Assembly: GCA_951799405.1 (NCBI GenBank)
Contig: OX637344.1
Location: 17,112,001 to 17,176,000 of the forward strand
Direction: 5' to 3'
Source: Agapetus fuscipes
Lineage: Eukaryota > Arthropoda > Insecta > Trichoptera > Glossosomatidae
DNA: 64,000 nt
In this document: positions 10,751 through 22,073 of the stretch, piece after piece
Layout of the letters: each line of letters opens with the position of its first letter
Numbering within the stretch: position 1 is the stretch's first letter
The notes under the pieces: model-generated
Told to the model about the DNA's origin: nothing
The model's database searches: none
Seen by the model: the letters and a program-made list of their open reading frames with translations, nothing else
Made by a program: the position numbers and the translations under genes

Positions 10751-10992
10751 TTCAAATTCCGGCGGAGCACAAAAATATACCATTGATATTTTCAAATTTG
10801 TTCTTTGCTGGGTTGAAAAATTCATAAACCTTTACCAAAGACCGGTCATCAAAAGGTCCATCCAGCCTTACAGCAACTTGTCTTACTTAAGAATGTGCGC
10901 TTTCTACAACGACGACCAAGCTCGCAGAGGGCTCTTGAGGTGTGATACACACAAATACAGCGCTCACCAAATAAATCAGCCTATTTTTTGTT
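10751..10992 (+). mobile_element. SINE-A body with L2-like LINE tail, headless
   Basis: It starts within the end of the head (ccggcggagcac). The distal half is gcagagggctcttgaggtgtg and ctcaccaaataaatcagcc, closely resembling the L2-like 3' UTR at 46925-46990. It truncates a MITE at 10750. Confidence 0.75.
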
Positions 10993-11281
10993 TTTGTTTT
11001 AATAGATTATAGTTATCATACAAGTGCCGTTCTTACATAACCATAACATTGCAAGCATTTGACTATTTAATTAGTGGTTTTTCTCGCATCAAATACGTTT
11101 TAAAACATTAATTTGTACATGTACTTAATTTTGTTGGTCAAGGTCCATGCTTCAGTGATTGCCAAAAACCAAAAATAGTAGAGCTGAACCCGCATAGCCG
11201 GGCATGCTGTTTGTTCCAAGGAATCGAATATCTTCTGAGCAGACAAAACTAAATGTAAAGCAACTAATCCAATGTCACGGC

Positions 11282-11680
11282 CAGAAAAAATACATTGTCC
11301 GAAATGGACAGAAGAAATGGTGGTTGATCTGTAATGTTGGCGGCTAGGGTATTTCTAAATACAATTTGTTTTCCATACATCTTATTATTTGTTGATTTTA
11401 AAAGTGAATTTTTTTGAGTGCGTTCCTTGAATTATAGGTTGGTATGCAGCTGACCACCCATGCTGTATTAAATGGTTCACTTTGCCAATGTCACCCCTGT
11501 TTCAGGGAATTTCAGCAGGAGTTGCAGGGTGTATGTTCATTTGAAATTCGGATTTTTATATCGTAGGTTCACATGCGGCATGTTTAAGGGCGAACTTATA
11601 CGTGTCTGCTTTTGAAAATGCATGTAGTTGTGAATCTTTCATGTCACATATATTTGCAACTTAGATTAGATTAGAGATTA
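11282..11680 (+). mobile_element. RTE-like LINE 3' end with last codons and UTR
   Basis: Codons for the W..LICNVGG end lie at 11318-11346, then a UTR and the full 3' unit. The tail is ttagattagagattagg, an imperfect GATTA run. Confidence 0.8.
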
Positions 11681-11711
11681 GGTGCACTGCTCTCCGTCGA
11701 TAGATAAATAT

Positions 11712-12032
11712 TCTTACGATTGTATATGGGTTCTTTTCATGAAACTGCAATTTATTTATTCTTCAAGATTTATTTTACACAATGTCAGTTTACAATGTAC
11801 TGATCACTTTTCTAGCTCTTAGCTTATCGACTTCATGGCTCAACGTCTCAATCGACTCTGCCCTCTGTACCATTGCGGTTCGTTTATATAGGTACGAAAG
11901 GGACGATTCTTGCTTGTTCTGGTTTTTTTTATAGTGGATTGTGCCAGACACCTCTATACTCTTCAATATTATTGCAGTTACGCATACATGCAAACTACGT
12001 GCCACACACAAACACACGCACAAACTCACAGT
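11712..12032 (-). mobile_element. Solo LTR, gypsy-like family, degraded ends
   Basis: It shares gggttcttttcat-type, tttattttacacaatg and cttcatggctcaacg blocks with 44319. It carries a TATA-like motif (gtttatatagg) at 11881-11891. The terminal TG is lost. Confidence 0.6.
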
Positions 12033-12033
12033 A

Positions 12034-12530
12034 GATCTAATCTAATCTAATCTAAGTTGCAAAATATAAGTAACATTAGAGATTCACATTACATGCATTT
12101 CCACAAAACAGAGATGTTTAAGTTCGCGCTGAAACATGCCGCATGTAATCCTACAATATAAAAAGCCGAATCTCAAATGGGCATACACCCTACAACTCCT
12201 GCCGACATTCCTGAAACAGGGGTGACATTGGCAAAGTGAACCATTTTCCATTTTCAGCCGCATACCAACCTATAAGTCAAGGAACATAACAGCAAATTAC
12301 ATTTTTTAAATCAACAAATTATAACATGTATTGACATCAAAAACTAACAGAAAACAAATTTTAATTTAAAAACCCTAACCGTCAACATCACAGATTAACC
12401 ATCCTTTATTTCTGTCCTTACACACTTCTTTCATTTCCTCCAGAGTCATAACCTTTTTTATACAGACTCTCCTTTTATTATGGCTCTGGATATTCCATTC
12501 ATTCGCAATTTTGTAGACTATGCTAGAAAT
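12034..12530 (-). mobile_element. RTE-like LINE 3' end with coding remnant
   Basis: On the minus strand the frame ending at 12375 reads IANEWNIQSHNKRR, then VMTLEEMKEVCKDR. The UTR and 3' unit follow, with three TAATC units at 12036-12051. Bases are missing in the middle of the unit near 12250. Confidence 0.85.
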
Positions 12531-12572
12531 CCCATAACAATAAATACATATGAACATGAATGTAAATTGTAA

Positions 12573-12620
12573 ATGTAAGTATAATATATCCTTGCAACTT
12601 AGATTAAAGATTATAAATAG
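12573..12620 (+). mobile_element. RTE-like 3' end, terminal 48 bp
   Basis: Only the last part remains (atatccttgcaacttagat) with a decayed TATAGAT tail. Confidence 0.6.
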
Positions 12621-12768
12621 AAACACACGCAGGTGCGGTAGCTTAGATTGACTACAATAGAGTTTATTGAAGATGGCGTCTATTGTAAAGGGATATTAAT
12701 TATGGCTTAGACAATGCTTGTGGCATAACAGAACATGGTTGCATTTCATCTAGCCTGAATAAACGGCT

Positions 12769-12931
12769 GGAAGTCTCATCACCACGGTAATTCATACCTA
12801 CCGAATATTGGTAATATTTGTATGAAGACTAATCAGCTGTTCACCTGCGGCCATCTTGGATTGATAGGTCTTCATACAAATATTATTACCAATTTTCGGC
12901 AGGTAAGAATTACCGTGGTGATGAGACTTCC
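12769..12931. repeat. Foldback element, arms about 62 bp
   Basis: ggaagtctcatcaccacgg to atatttgtatgaagac is inverted at 12868-12931 around a 38-bp loop containing cagctgttcacctgcgg. Confidence 0.8.
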
Positions 12932-12977
12932 ACCCCAGCCCAGGTAGGTAAGAATCTTAAACTATATAGATTTTCGG

Positions 12978-13227
12978 CATTTACTTATAGATTGGTATGA
13001 GGCTGACCACCCATACGGTAAAAAATGGTTCACTTTGCCAATATCAGCCCTGTTTCAGAGAAGGTCGGCAAGAGTTGCAGGCCTTATGTTCATTTGAGAT
13101 TGGGTTTTTATATTGTAGGTCCACATGCGGCATGTGTGAGCGCGAAATTATGCGTGTCTGCTTGTGGGAATGCATTTAATATGAATCTCAAATGATACAT
13201 ATCTTTGCAACTTAGATTTAGATTTAG
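12978..13227 (+). mobile_element. RTE-like 3' end, AGATTT-tail subtype
   Basis: It is complete. It shares gcgcgaaattatgcgtgtc and the AGATTT tail with copies at 26779, 19196 and 36511, marking a distinct subtype. Confidence 0.8.
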
Positions 13228-13754
13228 ACAGCAAGACAGTTCCAATTATAATAAGAACAACTTTTATTGAATTAATGCGTTGAGCACAAATTTCAATTTA
13301 CAAGTTTTTTTCTCAGCCGGCAAACGTTACTTTTGTATGGGACAACTGCTCTTAACAAACAATAACAAAATATTTGTATGCCTGTTCCCTAGCGAACCGC
13401 CCATGTGGTGTCACAATTTTTTTACGAATGTGGAATCCATTCATCCTTTATTATATTACTCCAGACCGTCGTCGTTCGCTTACATTTTCGATTTTCAAAA
13501 TTAATGCCATCACAGCAGAGGAAACACATTCCTGATCTATGGAAAATTAATTTTTGTATATATGCTGCAATGCTGCGAGCTTTCGCGTTTGTGTTTAAAA
13601 CCCAGTGAAAACTTCTTTCAATAAACCTGTTTGTTCATACTGAAAATGTATGGAAATAAATTGACATCTAGCGGCAAAACGTGAAAGTTTTTTTTATATT
13701 TTCTTTTATTTCATGCAAATTAAAAAAAAAATACACAAAATAAAAATGGATTTA
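13228..13754. other. Mostly unassigned; possible old LTR end on the minus strand
   Basis: Minus-strand ttcaataaaagttgttctt at about 13260-13278 resembles an LTR polyadenylation region, but no LTR boundary or second copy is visible. Confidence 0.25.
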
Positions 13755-13760
13755 AATCTG

Positions 13761-14773
13761 TAATCTAAGTTGCAAAGATATAAAACATTTGAGATTCATA
13801 TTACATGCATTCTTACAAGCAGACATGTATAAGTTCGCGCTTACATATGCTGCATGTGTACTTACAACATAACAACCCATTCCAAATGAACATAAGCCCT
13901 GCAACTCTTGCCAACCTTCCCTGAAACAAAGGTGAAATTTGCAAAGTAAACCATTTTTTTTAAGTATGGTGGTCAGCCTCATACCAACCTATACCTAAGT
14001 CAACGAAATTATTTTGTGTATTTCTTTACATAATCTAAGTTGCAAAGATACATCCCATTTGAGATTCATATTAAATGCATTCCCACACGCAGACAGGTAC
14101 AAGTTCGCGCTTACAAATGGCCCATGTGGACTTACAACATAAAAACCTAATCTCAAATTAACATAAGCCCTGCAACTCTTGCCGACTTTTCCTCAAACAG
14201 AGATAAAATTTGCATGGTGAACCAATGCTTACAGTATGGGTGGTCAGCCACATACAAACCTTTAAGTCAAGGAAATTATTTTGTTTAGTTCAATAATCTA
14301 AGTTGCAAAGATACAAACCATTTTAGATTCATATTAAATGCATTCCCACAAGCAGACAGGTATAAGTTCGCGCTTACAAAGGCCCCATGTGGACTTACAA
14401 CATAAAAACCTAATCTCAAATGAACATAAGCCCTGCAACTCTTGCCGACTTTTCCTCAAACAGAGATAAAATTTGTATGGTGAACCATTGCTTACAGTAT
14501 GGGTGGTCAGCCACATACTAACCTTTTAGTCAAGGAAATTATTTTGTTTAGTTCTATAATCTAAGTTGCAAAGATACATACCATTTGAGATTCATATTAA
14601 ATGCATTCCCACAAGCAGACAGGTAAAAATTCGCGCTTACAAATGGCCCATGTGGACTTACAACATAAAAACCCATTCTCTAATGAACATAAGCCCTGCA
14701 ACTCTTGCCAACCTCCCCTGAAACACAGCTGAAATCTGCAAAGTGAACCATTTTTTAAAGTATGGGTGGTCGA
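13761..14773 (-). repeat. Tandem array of four RTE-like 3' ends, period about 263 bp
   Basis: Unit starts (taatctaagttgcaaagat) are at 13761, 14031, 14294 and 14557, so spacings are 270, 263 and 263. The junctions repeat the same bridging sequence (gaaattattttgtttagtt). Units 2 and 3 share private changes (cagagataaaatttg), so the array grew by tandem duplication rather than by separate insertions. The fourth unit is cut at 14773 by the Helitron-like end. Confidence 0.85.
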
Positions 14774-14911
14774 TTTTCTTTTTCAAAGGCGGCATGTTTT
14801 TATTTTACATGTTTTCTGAATTTTAACGCGAGGAAACTATGCGCAATATACACATTTACCAAATGTTAAGGGATTGGGCTGCGTAGCAGCCAGGGGCAAC
14901 GCCCCTAGTTT
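14774..14911 (+). mobile_element. Helitron-like 3' terminus
   Basis: The stretch ends in a palindrome ggctgcgtagcagcc (14869-14883) and a second hairpin aggggcaacgcccct directly followed by AG, then T. A terminal hairpin plus CTAG followed by target T is the Helitron 3' signature. It interrupts the last unit of the tandem array. No 5' TC end or Rep/helicase is identified. Confidence 0.5.
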
Positions 14912-16863
14912 TTTATAAATACACTTCTACTTAGGGGAGAAGAATTTTGTGTCTTTTTTGTCAGAAATGTTTAATTTTACCTAGAAGCTTAAAACTACTT
15001 TTTTCGATGATGTAGAAACATGGACACAGAGGATATTACTTTAGTGGTTCATTATATTTTTATTTTGTAAGTAAATCCTAGGTTATGTTTTCACAGCTAG
15101 GAAAAAAAAGGATTACCTATCGATTAATATCGATGAAGATCGAAATCTTATATTTCTTACAAATGAATTTAGGTACAAATCAATAATCTAATTTTATAAT
15201 TTACTTCTTTTTTCAAAAATATAGACTCAATAAAGTAATTACCTCAAATGATGTTGTATTGTTAGAGTAACTACCTGTGATCATGGATATATAGAATTGG
15301 ATGGGCTAAGAAATCAATCCATTGAGAATTAGAAATACGCTACCCCACTCATCACACAAAAATTCAAATTCAGTCTATCGGTAACCTTCCAACTGTAACC
15401 AGTTGTGTTACCTAATTGGAAAAAAATACATATAAATGCCAAACTGGGTATTTTCTAAACGTGCCAACAAATGAGAGTAAATCTGTTATAGAACATAGAA
15501 TAATATTTCACTTTAATCACTATTCTATATGATTACGTTGATACAATTTATTTTTCGTTTGTCGAAATATTTTGTTCGTGAAAGTGACAGCCATTTCTAG
15601 AACTAGTGATGTTCAAATATATAGGTACCTACTTGCTTCTTCAAGTATGTAACTTCTATGCTCGCGGTAATAGATAGGTACTTGTGGAAATCATCCCGTG
15701 CACAATGAGGTGGGAACATTTTTGAATTCGGAATTTATCAGATATCTTCATACTTGCAACAACACTACTAACAAATCCGTTACCATAGTAAGTTCATGTG
15801 TTTCCTTGGTGATTTGTAAATAGAAGACGGAGTAGAGACACGTTGCTTACATAGAAAATGAGAAAAGCATTTCATATGTCGTGAGCGAGACAGCATTGTA
15901 AACAGTGTATGGTGTCAAAGTCGGTGAATCATGTTGATTGGTACTAAATCACATGTACGACCCCTCCATTTAATACTTCCTCCATGCATGTGATGCACAC
16001 AATGAGGAAAAAAATCCCACAAAAGGATATAATCAGGTCGGCGCCCTAATAAATATCGCATCTTTGTTAATTGTTCTTTGAGTAATCAGTAATCGTTTCG
16101 TAATGGAGCTGTTTTTTTTTAAATAAAAACAATGCACAGCTATTTCTAATATGCCGTAGCAGAATTCAAAATGGCAGTTGCGGCATTTCATAATCGAGGT
16201 TAGGTAAGAGCCCATGCATGAACTGAGCCAAGTCACATTACAAAAAAAGGATAATGATTGTGAAAAAAAAAATCATAACAATCGCAAAAATGCAATTTTA
16301 CGATTGAATTTCTACAACTTATTTATTATTCACTGAAGACAATCGCTGTCAAAAATAAACTTTACGATTTAATTGTCAAACTAACGGTATTAATGTTGTT
16401 TACTCATTTCAATTATTTTAAAATTGTCATATTGATCGCTTCACGCGTGAACTGTCAAACTCCCAAATGCGCATGCGCGTCATCTTCCCTACCAAAAACA
16501 ATAAACATTTTTAAATGCGTTCGAATTGAAATTTTTTACCTACCACTATTCAATTTTTTTCTTTATCTTATGAATAAGTTTAAAAGAAAAACTAAAACTG
16601 ATGTGTTTGTTTGCAAGGAGTTATGATCTCCATTTTTAATTATAATACGACATTACGTTTACTGATTCTGTGTATTTAAGATTTTAATTTTTTCCTTCCC
16701 TCATTATTATGCATTCAGAGCTCTAGTAAGCGCTGGCAAAACAAAGACGATGTATTCTCGCTATTTTACAACAGACTCCGATACTTACCATAAATTAAAA
16801 AAATACAATAAAAACGTAATAGTTACCTGTCACAACGTTGTAGATGAACATCAGGATTTTGAC
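14912..16863. other. Longest stretch without a recognised element
   Basis: Nearly 2 kb of A+T-rich, apparently single-copy sequence. Short frames only, none with a domain. A gcgcatgcgcg palindrome is at 16467-16478. Confidence 0.5.
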
Positions 16864-17082
16864 GTTTCTAATCTAATCTAATCTAAGATGCAAAGATATG
16901 TAACATTGGGGATTCACAAGCAAACTCGTATAAGTTCGCGCTTGTACCTACATGCCGCATATGAACCTACAGCATAAAAACCCAATTGTCTCCCGAAACC
17001 CTGCAACTCTTGCGGACCTTCCCTGAAACAAAGGGTACATCAGAAAAGTGACCTATAATTCAAGGAATCAACCTATAAGACA
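16864..17082 (-). mobile_element. RTE-like 3' end, internally deleted
   Basis: Three TAATC units are at 16869-16884. The middle is shortened and the caggggtgac block is mutated to aaagggtacatc. The left terminus is scrambled. Confidence 0.7.
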
Positions 17083-17177
17083 TTTATTTACAAAATATAA
17101 TATTTTCGAGATCATGCAACTGCGACGTCACTTATTTTTGTTTATGAAGTCTGTATAAGATTTAATGGATTGACTTT

Positions 17178-17252
17178 ACAGACAGGCGCGTGCGTTCGAG
17201 ATGAGTTTTGAATGTTAATGTATCTTTGCCACTTAGATTATTATAGATGGCT
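17178..17252 (+). mobile_element. RTE-like 3' end, terminal fragment
   Basis: The last 70 bases of a unit remain (acaggcgcgtgcg then atctttgccacttagattat) with a tail remnant. Confidence 0.5.
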
Positions 17253-17279
17253 GGTGTAATAATTGGGTGTCAAAACACG

Positions 17280-17440
17280 AAATGGAGAAAGCAAGAAAAC
17301 ATAAAATTTGACACGTAAAAACATGTTTTGTATGACTACACAATTGCAACGTTTGACAGGACTGAGACAAATGTGGTAGATAGTATGTATCAATGCAGTA
17401 AGTTAGTTTCTGCTCATCTATGGTTCTACCTTTATATTCA
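17280..17440 (+). repeat. Unclassified dispersed repeat, copy 2
   Basis: gcaacgtttgacaggactg and gtaagttagtttctgctc correspond to copy 1 in reverse. Confidence 0.55.
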
Positions 17441-18149
17441 GTGATCTGTGGTTCTACCTGTCTATTCTTATAGTATTGTGTACTTACATAACTAGACGCT
17501 TCACTCTACGGTTGTGTGCGTTAGACAATTTTCCTTTTACCTCCAGACTTATTAAGCAAAGTAAAACAAAAGGCAATTCTAAAGAACTCTGTCAAACGAG
17601 CCGAGGACAAAAGTGTATGTAGGCAGGCGAGAGGTAGAAAGCTACATCTCCAGCTGTAGACTGAAAATTTAATATCACTGAAATATTCAGCCAGTTTACG
17701 GTATTTAAAATCATTTCTTTTATAGTAAAAACTGGAACTTACAAGTGTTATTCTTTGATCCCTCCGAACAATTTATGTAGAAAAATATTTAATTAATAAT
17801 GTAAAAGTAAAATACAATTATTTTCTTCACCAATTGATATATTTGCTCGAGCGCTTTCTTTAGTAACAACATTTACCTAAGGCTCAGTATATATTTAAGT
17901 ATAGTAAAGTTAACTAATATGCTATTTTAGTAAATTTTCATCGCCAGTAAAGATTTAGTTAGTTAACGTACGATTTTCAAGATGGTGTCGTCTTCACTGA
18001 CAGCAGTCGTTCTTTTTTTATATATACATCATGAGGATGTTGAATGGAATATCAATAGATATCTTCCATGAAACTTTTAAGTCATTTTCCGTTTATCTAG
18101 AGGTGTCATATCTAGGTATATGTAGTTAACTGTGTACATCCGTGTCTTA
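17441..18149. other. No feature identified
   Basis: No repeat copy or coding signal recognised. Confidence 0.5.
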
Positions 18150-18262
18150 TGTGTAATGTTGTTTATTATGTGTATATCATGTATGTATATTGTCAGTCAA
18201 ATGTATTGGTTTTGCAACTGTAAATTTGTATGGAAATAAAGGATATTATTATTATTATTATC
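18150..18262 (+). mobile_element. Probable LINE 3' end with (TTA)n tail
   Basis: The sequence gtatggaaataaaggatatt is followed by five ATT/TTA units at 18241-18260, a typical non-LTR 3' terminus after an AATAAA-like signal. No coding sequence is left upstream. Confidence 0.4.
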
Positions 18263-19195
18263 AAAATTGTTGCAAACTGAACATTTTTTGTGTCCAGCTT
18301 AATGAAGGTTAGAAATTTGATTTTTGTAATCAATTGTTGGTTTTAAAGCTTTTGAATGGCAATGTAATTATTTCCAAGATGCAGGGGATTGAGGCTTGTC
18401 ATTTCGGTGAGTCTCGGTTTTAGTGAACTCGATCTAGAGTATTTTGAATAATAGTTAAAGTAATAGTTAACTAAAATATTACTCAACTTGAAATTACCAG
18501 GCCCAGAGGAGCTGTTACATTTTCCGTATATTTTTCTGTTTGCGAGATGGCAGGAAATTGACGCGACTTTTTACACTCGGAGTCCTGATTTAAATGGATA
18601 TTCTTTAACTTATTTCCTCTCACATTTTTTATAGCCTACAACCAGATAGAAACCACGTTATTTTTATTGTCTTGATACGGCACACTTTTTGTGTAGGCCC
18701 TGAATTTCGCCATCCGTCGAACTCCTTGACAAAACTTAACCCTACACGCTGATTGGCCGGCGTTCGGCAGGACACCGGCCGAGCCGAATTTACTGTAACA
18801 AAATTTATGTGTTTAGTTGTAATAAAAAGGGAATAATTTGTCACAAGGTTGTCGGCCTGTTGGCCCGAAGACCGGTTCTGTTTGTAATTTGTACTGAAAA
18901 GAGAAAAAGAGAATAAAAAAAACGAAAGTAAAAAAGAAAACCCTTCAACCAAGTCTTCCTCATTTTTGATTTTGAAGAGAGGGTATCAGTCTATTAGCTT
19001 GTTTTTCTCCCTCTTTAATACAGACATATTTCTCTAGGGATGTCTGGAACAAGCCATCTCTCCATGCCAGTACCTCCTTGTTGTTTCATAATATTTTCAT
19101 GGTAGAGGAAAAACTGAAAATAAATTAAAACGCTTTTTAAACCATTTTACCTCTTTTATTTCAGAATGCAGATGATTTCTTTGACAACTCCAAAA
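18263..19195. other. No clear feature
   Basis: A ggccgg...ccggcc hairpin is at 18756-18781 and a dispersed phrase at 18515-18540. Otherwise unassigned. Confidence 0.45.
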
Positions 19196-19452
19196 TCTTA
19201 ATCTAAATCTAAGCTGCCAAGATATATATCATTAAGATTAATATTAAATGCATTCCCACAAGCAGACATGTATAATTTCGCGCTCACACATGGCGCATGT
19301 GGACCTACAATATAAAAAAAACCCAATCTCAAATGAACATAAGCCCTGCAACTCTTGCCGACCTTTCCTGAAACCGGGATGACATTGGCAAAGTGAACCT
19401 TTTTTTACAGTATGGGTGGTCAGCCTCATACCAACCTATAAGTCAAGGAATA
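19196..19452 (-). mobile_element. RTE-like 3' end, AGATTT-tail subtype
   Basis: It is complete. The tail reads aatctaaatctaagc on the plus strand at 19199-19213. Confidence 0.8.
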
Positions 19453-19509
19453 AGTTTCGTAATTTCTACAATATTAAATATAGACCTTGTTTCCAAACAT
19501 AATCATGAT

Positions 19510-19645
19510 TAATTAAAATACTTTTTTAACTTTGTTACAATTCACTTGAGTTGTATTTTTTAAAAAACACAACCAGTTTCGGGAGAAGCAGTACCTCCCA
19601 TCTTCAGGTGTAAATATCAAGTTAAAAAAGTATTTTAATTAATTA
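19510..19645 (-). repeat. Inverted-repeat element enclosing a hammerhead-like motif
   Basis: taaaatacttttttaact and agttaaaaaagtatttta flank the minus-strand motif CTGAAGA-N-GGGAG...CTCCC-GAAAC at 19576-19607. Confidence 0.5.
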
Positions 19646-20144
19646 AAATGTGCTTTCACAAAGTTACTGCCCAAAATCTAAATAATATAATCATGATTAA
19701 TTATTCTACTAAAAGTGGTTTCAGTCTTCATTTCTAATAATTAAAATACTTACCATACATAATCTCCCCTCGATAGCGTAAATCGAAAAAATCTATGAAA
19801 ACTAAATCGCTCACTATGAGTGCTGTTGTATTTTCCGTATATTTTTCTGTTTAAATCACTACTTTTACGCGACCGCAGGGAGTTTGTGTTAAAACTTTAT
19901 ACTCGGGGTAGAGTTGAGTTGCCACGCAACTGGGTATTGCTTAACATGCGTTTAAAATAGGCACAAGATTCGTTACGGAAGAATCATTCGGCGAAATGAA
20001 AACCACAATTCATATTTAGTGGAGAAGGATTATCCAGGTTATATTTGGAGCACGAATAAGTCTGTGTTCAAATAATACTGAAATGGAAGCTCTCTACAAT
20101 TGGCCAACATAGGTCCGATTGTTAATTGTCGCTAAAATTTGTTC

Positions 20145-20540
20145 TTATCTAATCTAATCTAAGTTGCAAAGATATGTAACAATTGGGAATTTACATAACA
20201 TGCATTTTCACAAGCAGACACCTACAAGTTCGCGCTTGAGCATACCGCATGTGAACCAACAACATAAAAATCCAAATCTCAAATGAACATACACTCTGCA
20301 ACTTTTGCCGTCCTTCCCTGAGAAAGGGGTGACATTGGCAAAGTGAACCATTTTTACAGCATTTTTGGTCAGCCGCATATTACTTTTTTGCAATACTGAT
20401 TTAGGAGTACAAAAATATGACAATCTTGCAAATAACGTGTGTCCCCCCCCCTTCCCTCCCATCCTTCCTCCTTCCCTGAAACAGGAGTGATATTGGCAAA
20501 GTGAACCATTTTCTACAGCATGGGTGGTCAGTCGCATTTT
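20145..20540 (-). mobile_element. Two RTE-like 3' ends in the same direction, the second partial
   Basis: One unit occupies 20145-20376 with a TAATC tail. A second piece at 20466-20540 repeats the cttccctgaaacagg to gtggtcag block. The 90 bases between include a C-rich run (20441-20450). Confidence 0.75.
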
Positions 20541-20576
20541 TTCAAATAAAAAGTACGGACCTAGGTACAGACAGTC

Positions 20577-20765
20577 TTGTCTTGTCTTTTATTCTACCGC
20601 CATTCCTCTAGGGATGGCCGGTACCTCCACACAAATGCCTCCACTTGACTCTGTCCTTGCATACTTCTTTCATCTCACCTAGTTTCATCACTCTTATCAT
20701 GCACGCTCTTCTCTTGTTTCCACTCTGTAGATTCCATTCGTTCGCAATCTCACTTATCTGATCAA
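20577..20765 (-). mobile_element. RTE-like LINE relative with ACAAG-type tail
   Basis: On the minus strand it encodes the end of the RTE-like protein (ISEIANEWNLQSGNKRRACM then EVCKDRVKWRHLC), but the 3' sequence differs. A short UTR (ccatccctagaggaatggcgg) ends in GACAAGACAAG, with no 250-bp unit. The same architecture occurs at 32752-32990. Confidence 0.75.
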
Positions 20766-22064
20766 TCCATTCTTAAGACAGGCGTCTTTAAAAATAATTT
20801 GCTCTTCTTTAGCTCCTTGGTAAAAAAACAAAAAAAAAGTCTAAGTGTCATTACAATCCTTTTTGGAGACAAAACTGTAAGAAATTTAGAGCCAAAACAT
20901 AACATTAGATGCGTTTAAAATAAATAACAAGGTGTATAAAATGTATACCCCTTGTAAGTTTTTGGTTCAATTCCTTTTTTTTGGTCAAATTCAATTGCTT
21001 GTTTATACTATAAACAAGCAGTAGAAAAGAATTGGATCAAGAAAGAGATGTAAGAATTAAAGTGACTAATATTAGCTAATTTATTCCAATCTGTTAAAAT
21101 AGATCGGGTACGCGTTCATCTATTTCTGACAAAGCATAGGTCGCGTCGACTGAATGAATAATGTTGTGTGAGCTCGAGTTGGCCGATGTTGGCCGCATGT
21201 GTAGTGCTGCCATAAGGAGATTATTCCAATTTACATGAGCAAACTTATCGGTATCTCGAGTATAAAACTCTCCTCAGTCACAAAAATAGAAACTTGTATC
21301 AGAGATAAAACAGCACACGTAGTGAATGATTTAATTTTCACACATTTTTTCTGTTTACGTGGGATTTAAGAAATGTTTTATACTCGAGGCACTTATCTGT
21401 GTTATTCTCTGATGATAAAATCGGATGGATTATGTTCATCTATTTATACACACACAAACAAAACTCAGCAGTATTTCTTCCCAAAAAGAAGCACGTCGAC
21501 CTTACATAATGTTTTATGTTATATTTTCCTTCAAAAGCATTATTCGAAAAAACTTTTATGTTTTCCCTTTTTTGTCAACACAAAAATACGAATTTTATTT
21601 TCAAATAAACGGGATTTTTGTGCTGTTGTAAAGCTGATAAAAATATTGTTACTAGGTGGTGCATAAAATAAAATAAAACGTGTTACATATAAACTCCCTT
21701 TTCAAGTTATTTGAATCCCGTTTAAAGAATGTTTTTCTAATACAAAAAAAAAATGGTTTGAGCCTAATTTTTGGTTTGACAAATGTAATGAACAAGGCGT
21801 GTTAAATGTGATTTTAAGATGTGAAATACTTATGGTGAATAGATGATTGTAGATAGGTTCAAATACGAACTAAAAAACAAGTTAACAAATCAAAATGGAG
21901 ATCCTTGGTGATGTGTTTTCTGAAGTAGAAATGACAATGAAAGAATCACAAAATGTGGAGAGATAGTGTGGGTGATGACTGGCTAAGAGAATGGCCTCCA
22001 GTTGGTTAAAGGGCTTACGATGCTGACAATTGTTTTTCTCATATGGGCCTTCTTCAAAGAACTG
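20766..22064. other. Region upstream of the putative dnc exon, mostly unassigned
   Basis: Contains small hairpins (aaggtgtataaaatgtatacccctt at 20930, split here only for reference; cttgtttatactataaacaag at 20999) and the element at 21253. No coding exon seen. Confidence 0.4.
21253..21395. repeat. Small element with GAGTATAAAAC inverted ends
   Basis: gagtataaaac (21259) and gttttatactc are inverted. Related phrases (tccgtatatttttctgttt plus actcgg) occur at 18500-18595 and 19820-19905. Confidence 0.35.
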
Positions 22065-22073
22065 ATGGGTCAG

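Noticed and set aside
13761..14773. CRISPR-like array
   Set aside because: The units are 263-bp LINE ends in a eukaryotic genome, with no short repeats and unique spacers.
22002..22064. N-terminal hydrophobic segment MVKGLTMLTIVFLIWAFF
   Set aside because: This is translation of the pyrimidine-rich tract before the exon, not a membrane segment.
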